From Rhipidocladum racemiflorum (taxonomy: Eukaryota; Streptophyta; Magnoliopsida; Poales; Poaceae): DNA of 64,000 nt. The notes under the pieces were generated by a model. That model searched no databases, was not told the origin of the DNA, and saw only the letters and a program-made list of their open reading frames with translations. The stretch lies in NCBI GenBank assembly GCA_036346355.1, contig CM070584.1, forward strand, positions 53,341,097 through 53,405,096, given 5' to 3'. A program made the translations under genes and the position numbers. Positions 36,561-48,015 of this stretch are shown piece after piece (the first letter of the stretch is position 1; the number at the start of each line of letters is the position of its first letter).

Positions 36561-37289
36561 GTCCATCGTCAGAAAATGGCCTCGCATTGACAACATGACA
36601 CATTCATCACAATCCACAATATCACGTAACATATACATCACAATCTACACACATTACATTCAAATTAATATTGTTTACAATCTGTGATGATCACATTCAC
36701 ATTGAGATAAATTTTGTTTACACTTTATGGACTAGTATTTGCTTGAATGGTCTCTATATCTACCATCATCCGTTATAACTTCGTCGATTACCACCGGCAT
36801 AAATGGTCTCGTAATTTCTTGAGATCGGCGTTGGTTAGGCTCTTAGGATGATATCAAGGTCCTGCAAAATAGATAGTAGTGCACTAATATATTTAAGTCT
36901 TAAATTGGAACAAAAACACATCTTGATAGTATTATGCTTGTAAACAAATATCACATAGACAGTAGTGCAAATAATCTGCTTATACCTTAGGGAAAAGATG
37001 TGAGCGACCAACCAAAATCAGCATGTGATGCATCACGTAAAAGCCACACAGATCATCGCACCCTTGTTGATGACACTGTGAATAAAGAAACTTAAATTAG
37101 GAGACGAATTAAAAATAGGTGTAAGAAAAAATTCCTATGATAGACACTTGTACCTTGAAGCGCGTCCACTCGAGTTTGGTGCCTTGTTTATCATTGTGTC
37201 GGCCACGTTCAAAGAACGTAAGACATGAAAGCCCTATACATTGGAGAGATGCCATGCATTGAGGTTAAAAATACCTAACGTAGTTCAAT

Positions 37290-40041
37290 ATGTAAAGCGT
37301 TAGGTTAGAGGAATATACTTACTACGCAAAAGCAGGCTCGATCGCATAGTCCATTGGTCTATTTTGAGTGAGTTCAACGTGTAGACCTTGTTTTGACTCG
37401 GAACAACCACAAGTAGAACCCAATGGGTGCTTATTAAGCGGTACACAATGCAGGAGAATACGTTAATAGGAGGTTGAAGTGTGTACATGTAATTGAATTG
37501 TATAGTAGTACATACTCCTGGTGGTATGGGAAGAGAATGAAGTCCTTTTTGCCTCCTCATGCAATGCACGCTTGATGTATCTGCAAGGAACTCCGATTGA
37601 TACTTAGCCATGGTCGCAGACACCATCTCAAAGTCGACAAACCCGACAGTGTCGACCCGTCACTGACTTCATTGCCTCATGATCCCGCAATTCATGTCAA
37701 TTGTTAAAAAATATAATACAAAATCAATAAATAGTCATCGATTGAGTATGGTGCGAGACTCACAGCGTCGAGGATCGTATGGTAGAAATATCGACGGCTT
37801 TCAAGCTGTACATAAAGTCTGAGATCCTCAAATCGACCGAAAGGTCCCATCCTCGCGCGGTGGAATTGGCCCGCTCGATACTTCACTATGAAATCGTGGC
37901 GAGTCTCGGCCTCATGTGACCTATCGATGTACCATCCATGTAGGTGACGAGTGAACAAGCCCAAAGAATTCAATTCTTGGCTTGGGAGAAAGGGCTTTCC
38001 ATGTATGTACCGCTTGTGATCATCGAGGGTGCTCTGTGCCCTCGACAACTTTGCCTTCTTCACGGAGGGACTCTCTGAACTCGCTTTGTATCTTTCGTCA
38101 TCGTGGTAGAAGTCCTTTGCGCCCACTGCGCGCGGCATTTGGCTGCGGCGTAGGTGCGAGAGGTGCGGCCAGCGTAGGTGCGAGTTGTGCAGGAGAGTGC
38201 GGCCAGCGTGGCGTAGGAGCATGTCGGCAGGAGTAGGAGCAGCGATAGTAGGAGCGGGAGCGGCAGCAGCGGTAGTACCAGGAGCGGCGGCGATAGTACC
38301 AGCGATAGCGATGAGGAGGAGCGGCGGTAGTAGGAGGAGCGAGCGATAACGTGAGCGACACGATGCTTGATACAGTACTAGCGATAGCTTGATAGTAATG
38401 CAGCGATAGCGATAGCTTGATAGCGGCAGATGCGCAGCTTGAGCAGCGATAGCGATAGCGATGCGGCGGTTGTACCGGCTGATAGCGAAGTGGTAGCGAT
38501 AGTACCCAGTGATGGCGGCAGCAGGAGGAGGTGCTTGCACTACGACACCCGTCGCGGGCCACTTGATGAGCGACATCCGTGCTTGCCCGAGAGTGGTGAT
38601 ATCTTCGTTCGGGGAACTCCAGGGCATGAGACATGTAAACATCGTGGACATAGTCCACTGCACCCTCATATAGCCCATCCCCAAAGGTATACCATGCACC
38701 GTGTCATCCTCCTTGCTTGGAAATGCAACCCGCGCAGCCTCAATCGTATTCCGTCGTCGATCAGGACTAGCCGGCACTTGGCGGACCACGCAAGAAGTGA
38801 TCGACATCTTCATCATAACTGTGTTAAGCTTACTCATGTACCTTTTGGTGCAAAGCAGTTATTACCTTGAGGTGTGGAATGCACAGTTCCTTATTGGAAG
38901 CGCCTTGCTAGAGGCGTAGCATAGGCGATGGTTGAGGAATCTGATTCGGGAGAACATCGCCATCATCTCAGCCATCATCTCGGCCTTTAACTCCTCCTTC
39001 AACTCCTCCTTCATCTCGCAAACGGATCCGCGCCTCACGTGCTTCCCATGATCTTGCCCTGGCCTCGACGCGCTCTCCTCTACAAAGAAGGACCTCTTCG
39101 TATACCCCGCACTGCGGCAAGCACCGCCCTTATGATCGGGCTTCCGATTGCCGAACACAGAGATGTCCCGTGACCCTTGGCTTTGAAATGATCCTTGCTC
39201 TTTTTGCGAGGCTTACCTCCTCCTGCAGTCGCAAATATAAATTATTACTAAAATACAATGGGAATATAATATGCAATGTACTATGTTAGATATCTTACGA
39301 TGGTCGTGGACGATCTGCGATCGCGGGTTTGGAATGACAATCTGACCGTCAGAGGTTTTCTTCGTCCTCGCTAATACCCAGTCGCGTGCCCGCTCCTCGC
39401 ATATGTGGGAGTAAGGCATCGTTGTCCCAGAGGTTGCACACTCAGAGGCTAGTCGCACCCACTCTGCCTTCTTCCCTACGTACCCACCGGAACCGAGGTG
39501 GTGCGCGTGTGTGTTACGCCTCTGTATAGCGATATTCTTCTCTCTCAGCTCCTCCGCCTCGGGCGTACTCCTCATCCTTGTGAACTCCTCCCAAACCTCG
39601 GGTGTAACAAATGGATACCTTTGGAAGGGAGTACGGTCTTTCAACACGAACTCGGCATGCATGGTCACCCTGAAATGCCTCAAAGCCACACCCATTCTCT
39701 TCAAGGCGCACTGTCCTCGCATTGATTTCATCTTCCTCTGGTATAATCCATTTTCCCTTAACCGTCCCACAGTCGGTTCTTACGCAGTCGCTTACTTCCT
39801 TCCTCCAGTCCTTAATTGTGATCGGCACTCGCTCCCTCACCAATTGGCCGATAAAAGAGGAGTAGCGCCCCTTAAACGGGCCAGGACCCGTGCAAACCCC
39901 CCTGGCATTGAAGTGGAGCACTTGCGGCGTTCTCCCTGTGGCTCCTTTATTCGGTCCTCTGGCCTTTCTAACCTTCCTCGATGGGGCAGCGGGACCTTCT
40001 TCTCTCTCTGGCGTTGAGTAGGTGCTCTCTCTTTGCGACAT
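37290..40041 (-). pseudogene. CACTA second gene: TNPA/Transposase_24-type protein with Ulp1-like C-terminal segment (decayed)
   Basis: The minus-strand frame starts at 40041 (MSQRESTYSTPEREEG). It contains RYSSFIGQLVRERVPITIKD, DWRKEVSDCVR, and, after a frameshift, KDRTPFQRYPFVTPEVWEEF, all typical of plant Ptta/En/Spm (Transposase_24) proteins. Farther along, a 377-codon open frame (38837-37704) passes through an alanine/serine-rich simple-sequence tract. It ends with an unassigned but ordinary-looking protein stretch (LGLFTRHLHGWYIDRSHEA). At 37520-37340 the translation has INVFSCIVYRLISTHWVLLV and VYTLNSL, resembling the His-Trp and Asp positions of Ulp1/C48 cysteine proteases, though the expected Asp is Asn here. 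Exon limits are uncertain and at least one frameshift is present. Confidence 0.72.
38240..38515. repeat. GATAGC-rich simple-sequence tract
   Basis: Irregular repeats of AGCGATAGC, GATAGCTTGATAG and GGAGCAGC fill this stretch inside the second CACTA gene. The minus-strand frame stays open through it and encodes Ala, Ser, Tyr, Arg and Ile runs. Confidence 0.75.
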
Positions 40042-40129
40042 TTCAAGTAAGTACGTATATTGTCAAACCTAAACTTCATGAGAGGAAGCAATTCAAATTT
40101 CACATAATAGAAAGCAATTCACATGTCTA

Positions 40130-40500
40130 TCTCAGACCGACTAAGCAAATGCACGTACCAACGATGACTCCTAATCTCTAATTAGGTTAGGTCCTAATCC
40201 CATTCGAGGATATGTGGTTCGAGCAAGTTCCTAAGTTGTTGTACAACTCTAGAAAATTTGGCGACATCTCATTTGTTCTTCAAATACACGTCTCGACAAC
40301 AGGTCAAGAGGGTGTGTATTCGAAGAACACCAGTGGAGATGCCGCCAAACTTTCTAGAGTTTGTACAACGACTTAGAACTTGCCCGAGCCACATATCCTC
40401 GAACTATCCAAAAACGTGGACAATTCGAGATCGCTTATTTATAAATATGCCATTTTAGCATACTTATAAACAAGCACCCTCGAACGGGAGGCGATAGGTT
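40130..40500 (-). repeat. CACTA hairpin module A (upstream of the TNPA-type gene)
   Basis: A sequence of about 370 bp located just upstream of the start at 40041. It contains two inverted arms of about 90-95 bp (roughly 40201-40290 and 40311-40404; ATTCGAGGATATGTGGTTCG against its inverse) around a loop of about 20 bp. The distal part, from about 40405, contains AATTCGAGATCGCTTATTTA and CACCCTCGAACGGGAGGCG. A second copy occurs at 45275-45660 in the same orientation. The placement suggests a shared promoter or leader. Confidence 0.85.
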
Positions 40501-41029
40501 ACGCAACTAAACTCGATAATAAAGTGCGATAATATAGCATGTGTTACAAGTTTCAAATTGCAATGATTGATTGCTCTCAGATTGCTATAGAAGGGTTGCT
40601 AAATTAATTAGCCGTCCAACTTCTAGATGGCCAATATATCACCGGCTATTACATCTAAAAATTTAAGGATTACACAACCCTAGAACAAAGACCTTGCTCT
40701 AGCACAGAAAACAACAAGTACATCATAATATCAGAATGAATATAGCACTAATCTAACCCTACCACAATGCATTAAGAGCAAGTGCCACCAAATTGTCAGC
40801 TAAGAGCATAAAGGAATAAACACAAAGATTTGCTCGACCTAGAACAATGCATTAAGAGCAAGTGGCACCAAATTGTCAGCTAAGAGCAGTGTTGTTCTAG
40901 GTCTAGCAAGTTCCTTTAATGATCATATTAATCAAGCCTCATTCAAAAGCAATCATCATCGAGCTATTTACAACCAATTACAGCCGGTCAAATACATCTT
41001 ACGGTCTTGAACCGAGAGTCGGCAATGGG

Positions 41030-41540
41030 GAGGAGCCGATGGGGGGCCAGATGGGAGACGGCCGAGGAGGCGCTGGGAGGACCCAGAGGAGGCGCCGGGG
41101 GGGGAGGCGCCCACGGGATACCCGCCAATGGGGGAGGAGCCGGGGGGGAGGCGCCGGGGGGGGGGGGAGGACCCCGAGGGGGAGGCGCCGGGGGGGGAGG
41201 CGCCCACGGGATACCCGCCAAGGGGGGAGGAGCGGGGAGGCGGCGCTGGGGGGAGGACCAGAGGGGTAGGCGCCGGTGGGGAGGCGCCACGGGATACCCG
41301 CCAATGGGGAGGAGCCGGGGAGGCGGCCGGGGGAGGACCAGAGGAGGCGCTGGGGAGGCGCCCACGGGATACCCGCCAATGGGGGAGGAGCCGGGGGGGA
41401 GGCGGCGCCGGGGGGGGGAGGACCCAGAGGGGTAGGCGCCGGTCGGGGAGGTGGTCAAGCTAGGGTGTGGGAGGAGGCGGAGGGGGAGGCGCCGGTCGGG
41501 GAGGTGGTCAAGCTAGGGTGCGGGAGGTGGTGGAGCTAGG
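41030..41540. repeat. G-rich minisatellite inside the CACTA element
   Basis: A degenerate repeat in which CCACGGGATACCCGCCAA recurs near 41110, 41203, 41287 and 41363, separated by GGAGGAGCC and long G runs (up to 12 consecutive G at 41157-41168). The plus strand has many closely spaced G runs and should be able to form G-quadruplexes. Open frames on both strands are low-complexity and are not genes. Confidence 0.85.
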
Positions 41541-41624
41541 GTTGTGGAATGAATTGAAACGAAATCAGTGCGCGCCGAAATGAACTGAGTGTGCGCGCCG
41601 AAATGAAAATGCTCTGGGTTTTAT

Positions 41625-41790
41625 CACGGTCGTTTCTATAGAAAAACCGATCGCAATTATACTGACTATCTGTGTCGGTTCTATAGAACAACCGATCGCA
41701 ATATGTGGAGTATCTGTGTCGGTTCTTTAAAAGAACCGATCGCAATTATACTATCTGTGTCGGTTTCCTAAAGAACCGATTGTGATAACT
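41625..41790. repeat. Internal subterminal-type array 1 of the CACTA element
   Basis: Four palindrome-like pairs built on TCGGTTCT...AGAACCGAT, the same motif as at the element ends. It lies just beyond the 3' end of the TNP2-type gene. Confidence 0.88.
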
Positions 41791-42143
41791 ATGATCCAAT
41801 TTCTAATTTTTTTAAAAACAGAATCTTCATTCAAAAGAGTCGAAAAGTCAAATCTTTTTCAAATTTGCTATACTATAAGATCCATTTGACATATATATTC
41901 TACAAAATGCCACATTATACAGGGAATTCTTACAACATAATTTATTTAAAATACAACCCTTCTTGATGATCTACACGCATGTAATGTGTTCCATGTGTGC
42001 CGTCGTCACCGCTAAGACATGCCCCATCCGCAAGCGGAGGTGTTTCATCAAATTGGTTGTACTCTTCTTCATCTACGACATTTTCAACTCCAACAATCCT
42101 CCTCTTGCCATGAAGTACGACGTGCAACCTCGGATTGGCCGGA

Positions 42144-45100
42144 TCACGACGTAGAAAACTTGAGTTGCTTGCTTTGCGAGGACGAGCGGTTCATCTCTGT
42201 AGGCGATCTATTCGGATCAACAAGTGTAAAACCTGTCTTGTCGACCTTAACTCCGTGAGGAAGTCTCACCCACTTACATCGGAACAATGAAACTTGGTAT
42301 ATTCCGTAGTCGAGCTCCCATATTTCTTCGATCATCCCGTAGTAACGATTCATTGCGATTGGCGATCCTCTAATTGAGTGATCATCGGACAAAGCATCTA
42401 TGCTCACACCACTGCTTTTGCACTTTGTACTCTTTGCATCTTGACTTTCAAGATAAAATGTGTAGCCATTAATATCGTAACCTTGCCATGTCTCGTATAT
42501 TAAATCTTGGTCCATCACCAACCATTTGACATCCTCGGTACTAACGGAGACCTTCACCTTTTCTTTGAACCATGTGAGGAATCGATCGTTGTGTTCTCGT
42601 GTGATGGAAAGCTCATCCATAAGTGGATTCTCTTCCGTAATATCAACTTGTCTTTGTTGGATGTATGGATGAACTTCATTTGTGTTGCAAGACTGTGAAA
42701 TGCGCTTTACAAGACATATCAAATTGTGGGCTCATTAGATTTGACCCAATGGTTCCTTTGCCACCAAGTCTGCCCTCATGACGAGATATAGTAACACCAA
42801 TCGGTTGTCTTTTACCTAGGTAGTCCACGCGAGAACTCAATAACCTCTTGATCCCATAACCTTCAATAATACTACCCTCGAGGCTTGACCTATTCCTCAC
42901 GTATGACTTTAATATACCCATGTACCTCTCGAGCGGATACATGTAACGCAGAATGCGGGTCCACAAATCTTAATCTCTCTAATAAGGTGAACAACGAGGT
43001 GGACCATGGCGTCGAAGAACGACGGGGAAATGCATCTCAAGTCGACAAAGAGTCTGCACCACCTCATTTTGTAAGTTGTCCAGTATATCGGGATCAATAA
43101 CCTTGCATGAAATCGCATTGAAGAAATAGCATAACCGTGATTGCCAACCCGACGTCATCTGGGTAGGATATTTCGATTGCAACAGGGAGCATTTGGGTCA
43201 TAAAGACATGACAAATGGGACTTCATACCGATCAACTTCAAATCATCCATAGACACAAGCTTCTTAATGTTTATGCGGAGTAGCCCGATGGAACTTTAAT
43301 ATCGTGGAGACACTTGCAGAGGTCTTCTTTCTCTTTCTTGGATAAGGTGTAGCATGCGTGAGGATGTACGGCCCTTTTCCATCCTCCTCCATCATCGCAA
43401 GCTTGGGCTGATCCCCATGTAGGTCATATCGCGGCGAGCATTCACACCATCCTTGGTCTTCCCGGTATGTTCAGCAGGATGCCTACCAAATTATCACAAA
43501 CATTTTTCTCAACGTGCATCACATCAATACATTGACGGACATCTAACTCCTTCCAATATGGTAAGTCCCAAAATATCGACCTCTTTTTCCAAATGGTCCT
43601 AGCACGAACAGATTTACGGCTCTTACCATACTGAACATCGATATCCTCTACGGCGTGAATATACTTGCCTTCCAGTCATAGGTTTGCGGGGCTGCACGAA
43701 CTTCCCTCTTTCCATCAAATTTGTCATCCATCTTACGATATCGATGACTTGGTAGAAACCTCACGGTGACCCATGTACACCGTTTTCCTCGAATTCGGCG
43801 ACCACAAGCTATCGGTGTCCTCTTCACAAATTGGACAAGCTTTGGCTCCTTCGTGCTATAGCCCGCCAAATTACCAAAGGCTGGAAAATCATTTATGGTG
43901 CAAAATATCATAGCCCGTAGGGTGAAGTTCTCTCTTTGTATGCATCCCACACCTCAACCCCACATTCCACAATTTTACCAAATCCTCAATTAGTGGTGAT
44001 AGGTACACATCAATATCATTACCCGGCTGTTTGGGTCTGAGATTAGCAACGACATCATGATATACTTCCGCTTCATGCATAACCAAGGAGGCAAATTGTA
44101 GATACACAACAAAGCGGCCAAATCTTGTGTCGATTGCTCATATTACCAAACGGATTCATACCATCCGTACTCAATCCAAATCTTATGTTCCTCATCTCGG
44201 CACCAAACTCCTCATGTTCCCAATTAATGTTTCTCCATTGAGCCGAATCGGCGGGATGTCTCAACTTGCCATCTTCCTTTCGAGATTCATAATGCCAACG
44301 CAACAATTTTGCCTCTTTAGGATTTGCAAATAACCGCTCTAAACGGGAATGATGGGCAAATACCACAACACCTTGGTGGTGCCCCTTTTTCACATCTTCA
44401 CCGTGGTCAATTCGGTTCTTACGCTTCTTGTCATTACGCTTCTCATTTTGTTTGTATCGGGTACACCACAAAGCAGGACAAATGCTTGATTCCTTATGGA
44501 CGTTGCGGTATAGTATGCAATCATTTGGACATGCATGTATCCTTTCTATTTCCATTCCCATGGGACATAATAGCTTCTTCGCTTCATAAATACTTGTTGG
44601 CAACTCGTTTCCCTCTGGAAGCATATCCGAAATGAGTATTAAAAGTGCATTGAAACTTGTATCTGTCCAACGGTGTTTTGCCTTCAGTTCAAACAATGCA
44701 AGGACCGAACCCAACTTGGTGTATTCCCCTTTGCAACCTGAAAACAATGGTTTGGCATCGTCATCCATCAAGCTTTTAAATTTTTCGAACTCTCTTTCCG
44801 TGTAATTTCCCTCCACATCCCGTAACATTTGATCTAAATTATCCTCATCAAACATATCACGCTCCAACTCCTGATCGGCTTCCAGCATATCTTCGTTGCA
44901 TATCACAGGGGTACTACCTGTCTCCCCATGATGGATCCAACACGTGTAATTCCTCACGAAGCCACGTCGAATCAAATGGCCTTCAATTTGAGATGAGTTG
45001 TTAAATCTCCTGAGATTGGTGCAATCAATACAAGGACAATATATGAACTTTACACCCCTCATAACCATATCTTCTTACGCAATTCTTATGAACTCCTTAA

Positions 45101-45160
45101 CTCCCTCACGAAATTCGCACTCACACGGCTTTTGTGATACATCCATTCTTCACGGTCCAT
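42144..45160 (-). pseudogene. CACTA TNP2-type transposase (decayed)
   Basis: The frame opens with MDREEWMYHKSR at 45160. It then shifts by one base and meets a TAA stop where the family has Tyr, before continuing as EDMVMRGVKFIYCPCIDCTN. The main open stretch (45068-44073) has the Transposase_21 (tnp2) features KAKHRWTDTSFNALL, LPTSIYEAKKLLCPMGMEIE and HACPNDCILYRN. Further pieces read GPKQPGNDIDVYLSPLIED (44.0 kb), ENFTLRAM and NDFPAFGNLAGYSTK (43.9 kb), LQNEVVQTLCRLEMHFP and PLERYMGILKSYVRNRS (DUF4218 type, 43.1-42.9 kb), and YYGMIEEIWELDYG with GVKVDKTGFTLVD (DUF4216 type, 42.3 kb). At least three frameshifts separate these blocks. Complete, it would be the catalytic transposase of the element. 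Confidence 0.88.
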
Positions 45161-45274
45161 CTACAAGTAAACCGCAAACAATAAATTAATAATGCCCTAA
45201 TCAATGAAATAAAAAAGAAGGGTTGAACCGAAAACAATATTTTTTGTTGAATGATCTTAAAGAAACGATATATC

Positions 45275-45660
45275 TATAGACCGACTAATTAAGTAAATGC
45301 GTGCGTGCGTACCAGCGATGACTCCTAATCTCTAAGTAGGTCAGGTCCTAATCCCATTCGAGGATATGTGGTTCGAGCAAGTTCCTAATTAAGATGTTGT
45401 ACAAACTTTAGAAAATTTGGCAACATCTTCCCGCTGTTCTCCAAATACACGTATCGACAACATGTCAAGAGGATGTGTATTCGGAGAACACCGCCAGGAG
45501 ATCGCGAAACTTTCACTACGATTTGTACAACGGCTAGGAACTTGCCTCGCCACATATCCTCGAATCCCAAAAACGTGGACAATTCGAGATCGCTTATTTA
45601 TAAATATGCCATTTTAGCATACTTATAAACAAGCACCCTCGAACGGGAGGCGCATAGGTT
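45275..45660 (-). repeat. CACTA hairpin module B (upstream of the TNP2-type gene)
   Basis: The second copy of the module at 40130-40500, in the same orientation and about 115 bp upstream of the TNP2 start at 45160. It has the same inverted arms (around 45356-45450 and 45475-45564) and the nearly identical distal block AATTCGAGATCGCTTATTTA. The two copies differ at scattered positions, so they are not a very recent duplication. Confidence 0.85.
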
Positions 45661-46077
45661 CTGTGACCTAATTAACAATTATGACATGTAATGTACACAT
45701 TCACCAAATAAAAAAATTAATTTAAGTCCAACGGCAATATTGAAGAGATTTCTAAGAATTAATCTTTGGTCACCTTCGAGGAAAACCACAAGCGAGGAAA
45801 TCTAGCTCTGATCAAGCTAGCTAGGGTTTCAATTAACGGAGACCTTCAACGCACCGATCTCCTCCACCATACACTCTGCTAATGAGACCAAATCAAAATC
45901 GAATAATGTACGTTAATACAACATTGAAGGGATTCGAAGGAATCGGGCCCACCTTTAGAATAAAGCCACAGGTAAGATAGGCTTGAAAATAGAGAAATCG
46001 CCTAGCGAACTAACTCGACGAGAGTTAATAAGTTCATTCCCGAGTCCAGACGGTACATATAAAACCTAGCGAGCCTC

Positions 46078-46292
46078 ATCACAATCGGTTCTATAGAAGA
46101 ACCGTTTGTGATTAATTAGTTATCACCGTAAACATATGTAAAACCGACTGTGATAATTTGATTCTTAACATTGTCGGTTTCTTTATAGAACCGACACAGA
46201 TAATGTATCTGTGTCGGTTCTCAAGAAGAACCGACTGCAATAACTCCAGTCAACACAGTCGGTTCGGGATATGAACCGACACGGATATCCAT
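46078..46292. repeat. Internal subterminal-type array 2 of the CACTA element
   Basis: Copies of CAATCGGTTCT, GTGTCGGTTCT and their inverses in paired form, upstream of hairpin module B. Together with internal array 1 it brackets the TNP2-type gene. Confidence 0.88.
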
Positions 46293-46366
46293 TCGCCCCC
46301 ACGTCTTCCCCGCCATTTTGACGTTCAAACAATACTAGCATTGATCACACCATCGATCGCAGTGCA

Positions 46367-46744
46367 ATGCCCTTTCATATAACTCCTTTCGTTCTCTGCA
46401 TCCTGGTCACATCGGTACAAGTCTTCCATATAGCTCCTTTCGTTCTCTGCATCTTCGACCGGCAATGGCGGTGCCACCACCATCTCCGGCAAGGTCGACT
46501 CCACGGTGGAATCACCGTCACGATCCTCCACCGCCCGCCGGCGGCTTCCGCCTCGGCCTCCGGCGCCTCGCTCGGCGTGGCGCCCGGCGCCCGCTTTGTC
46601 TCCGTCGTCCCTCCCGGCTTCGCCCCATCCGGCGCCTCAAAAGCAGCGAGCGCCCGAGAGATGGCGGCGGCGGCGAGGAGGAGGAGGAGGAGGGCGGCGA
46701 GGAGGAGGGCGGCGATGAGGAGGAGGGCGGCGGCGACTACGAGG

Positions 46745-46779
<35 letters not shown>

Positions 46780-46999
46780 CGAGGAGGAGGAGGAGGAGGA
46801 GGAGGAGGAGAAGGAGGAGGAGGAGGAGGAGGAGGAGGAGTACTACGCGCCGATCACCATAGGGACCGGCGCGTCGTCTAGATCGGGTTCATCATCGGAG
46901 GATGAACCATCACTAGTCCGCGTAGTCTCCAGCGACTCTGGCGACTCGAGTGACTCGGGTCACTCGGATGACTCGGTTGACTCGGGTTACTCGGGCTAG
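46367..46999 (+). CDS. Low-complexity acidic ORF inside the CACTA element
   Basis: A 210-codon plus-strand frame, opposite to the transposase genes. The middle is a GGC/GAG trinucleotide tract encoding Arg, Gly and Glu runs. The last 55 residues are less repetitive and rich in Ser and Asp (YYAPITIGTGASSRSGSS, then SSDSGDSSDSGHSDDSVDSG). An alternative start in another frame at 46465 begins MAVPPPSPARSTPRW and looks like a normal protein start, so a frame change within the tract is possible. I do not recognise a family. It may be captured host sequence or a chance frame. Confidence 0.3.
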
Positions 47000-47624
47000 A
47001 GCCGCAGGTCGTAAATTTAATATATTAGGTGTAATGCAGTCCCCCTTTATATGTTTACTAATTATAAACAATGGATGTGGTGATATATTGTAATGAAATA
47101 GTACAACTTGTTTAATATATTAGGGTTAATTGTTGGCCTAGTGCGAGATGAAGTCAATTAATTTGCCTTTACACTATTTTGAATCTCTTTTATATTTTTG
47201 TGCATTGTATCTTTCTAATGTTACATTTATGCGTTCCAAGTCAAAATGTTTCATGTCCTATTGATAAAAAACAAGTATAATGTGTGGAATGGTATATATA
47301 TTATTATTATCTGCTTTGCATGCATGCTACTATAATGTTATATATAATTTGCATCACTACATGTGTCTATATAAATTGTTTGAGAGTTGAACCGCGAGTT
47401 GGGATTCTAGCAGATCAGTCTTGTTCATCGTCCAAAATACAAGTTTTGCACAAATATTAAAGCATGAATGAAAGGTACAAGAGGTCTGTGTTGGGATTCT
47501 AGCGAGCGGGCCGTGTTGGAGTTTGTTTTTCTTCTTCCTGAAGAAATGTGTGAGTGGAGGATCTCACTAAAACTATGTTTGTAATGAAGCTTTTGGTTGC
47601 ACCTAATGGTGTTGCGAAAAAATC
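47000..47624. other. AT-rich spacer inside the CACTA element
   Basis: Non-coding AT-rich sequence between the acidic ORF and the right subterminal array. Nothing further could be recognised. Confidence 0.5.
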
Positions 47625-48015
47625 ATCACAATCGGTTACGAAAAGAACTGATTGTGATAACCCTGTGCTCATCACAATCGGTTTCTTCCCAAAACCGATT
47701 ATGATAATACCTTCTCATTACAATCGGTTACGGAAAAGAAGCGATTGTGATAACCTCAATGCTTTCAGGACAATCGGTTTCTTCCCAAAACCGATTGTGC
47801 TAATACCTACTTATTACAATCGGTTTTAGATAAAAACCGATTGTGATAATAAAATTATTATCACAATCGGTTCTTATCTAGAACCGATTGGGATTATTAT
47901 CGTATCACAATCGGTTCTCTCTCAGAACCGATTGTGATAACCTCTTACCAAGATTTCCAGATGGAATATGCTTATCACAATCGGTTCTGAAGTCAAAAGT
48001 TTAGAACCGACACAG
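47625..48015. repeat. Right subterminal array of the CACTA element
   Basis: About seven palindrome-like pairs ATCACAATCGGTT...AACCGATTGTGAT. Because the genes read leftward, this is the 5' subterminal region of the element and probably includes its promoter. Confidence 0.92.

Noticed and set aside
40201..40404. Hairpin as a copy of the known CACTA microRNA miR820
   Set aside because: The miR820 sequence, as I recall it, does not occur on either strand of the module; only the general idea of a CACTA hairpin is shared.
40968..41463. Several long Pro- or Gly-rich frames on both strands
   Set aside because: Generated by the G-rich minisatellite; the absence of stops is due to composition.
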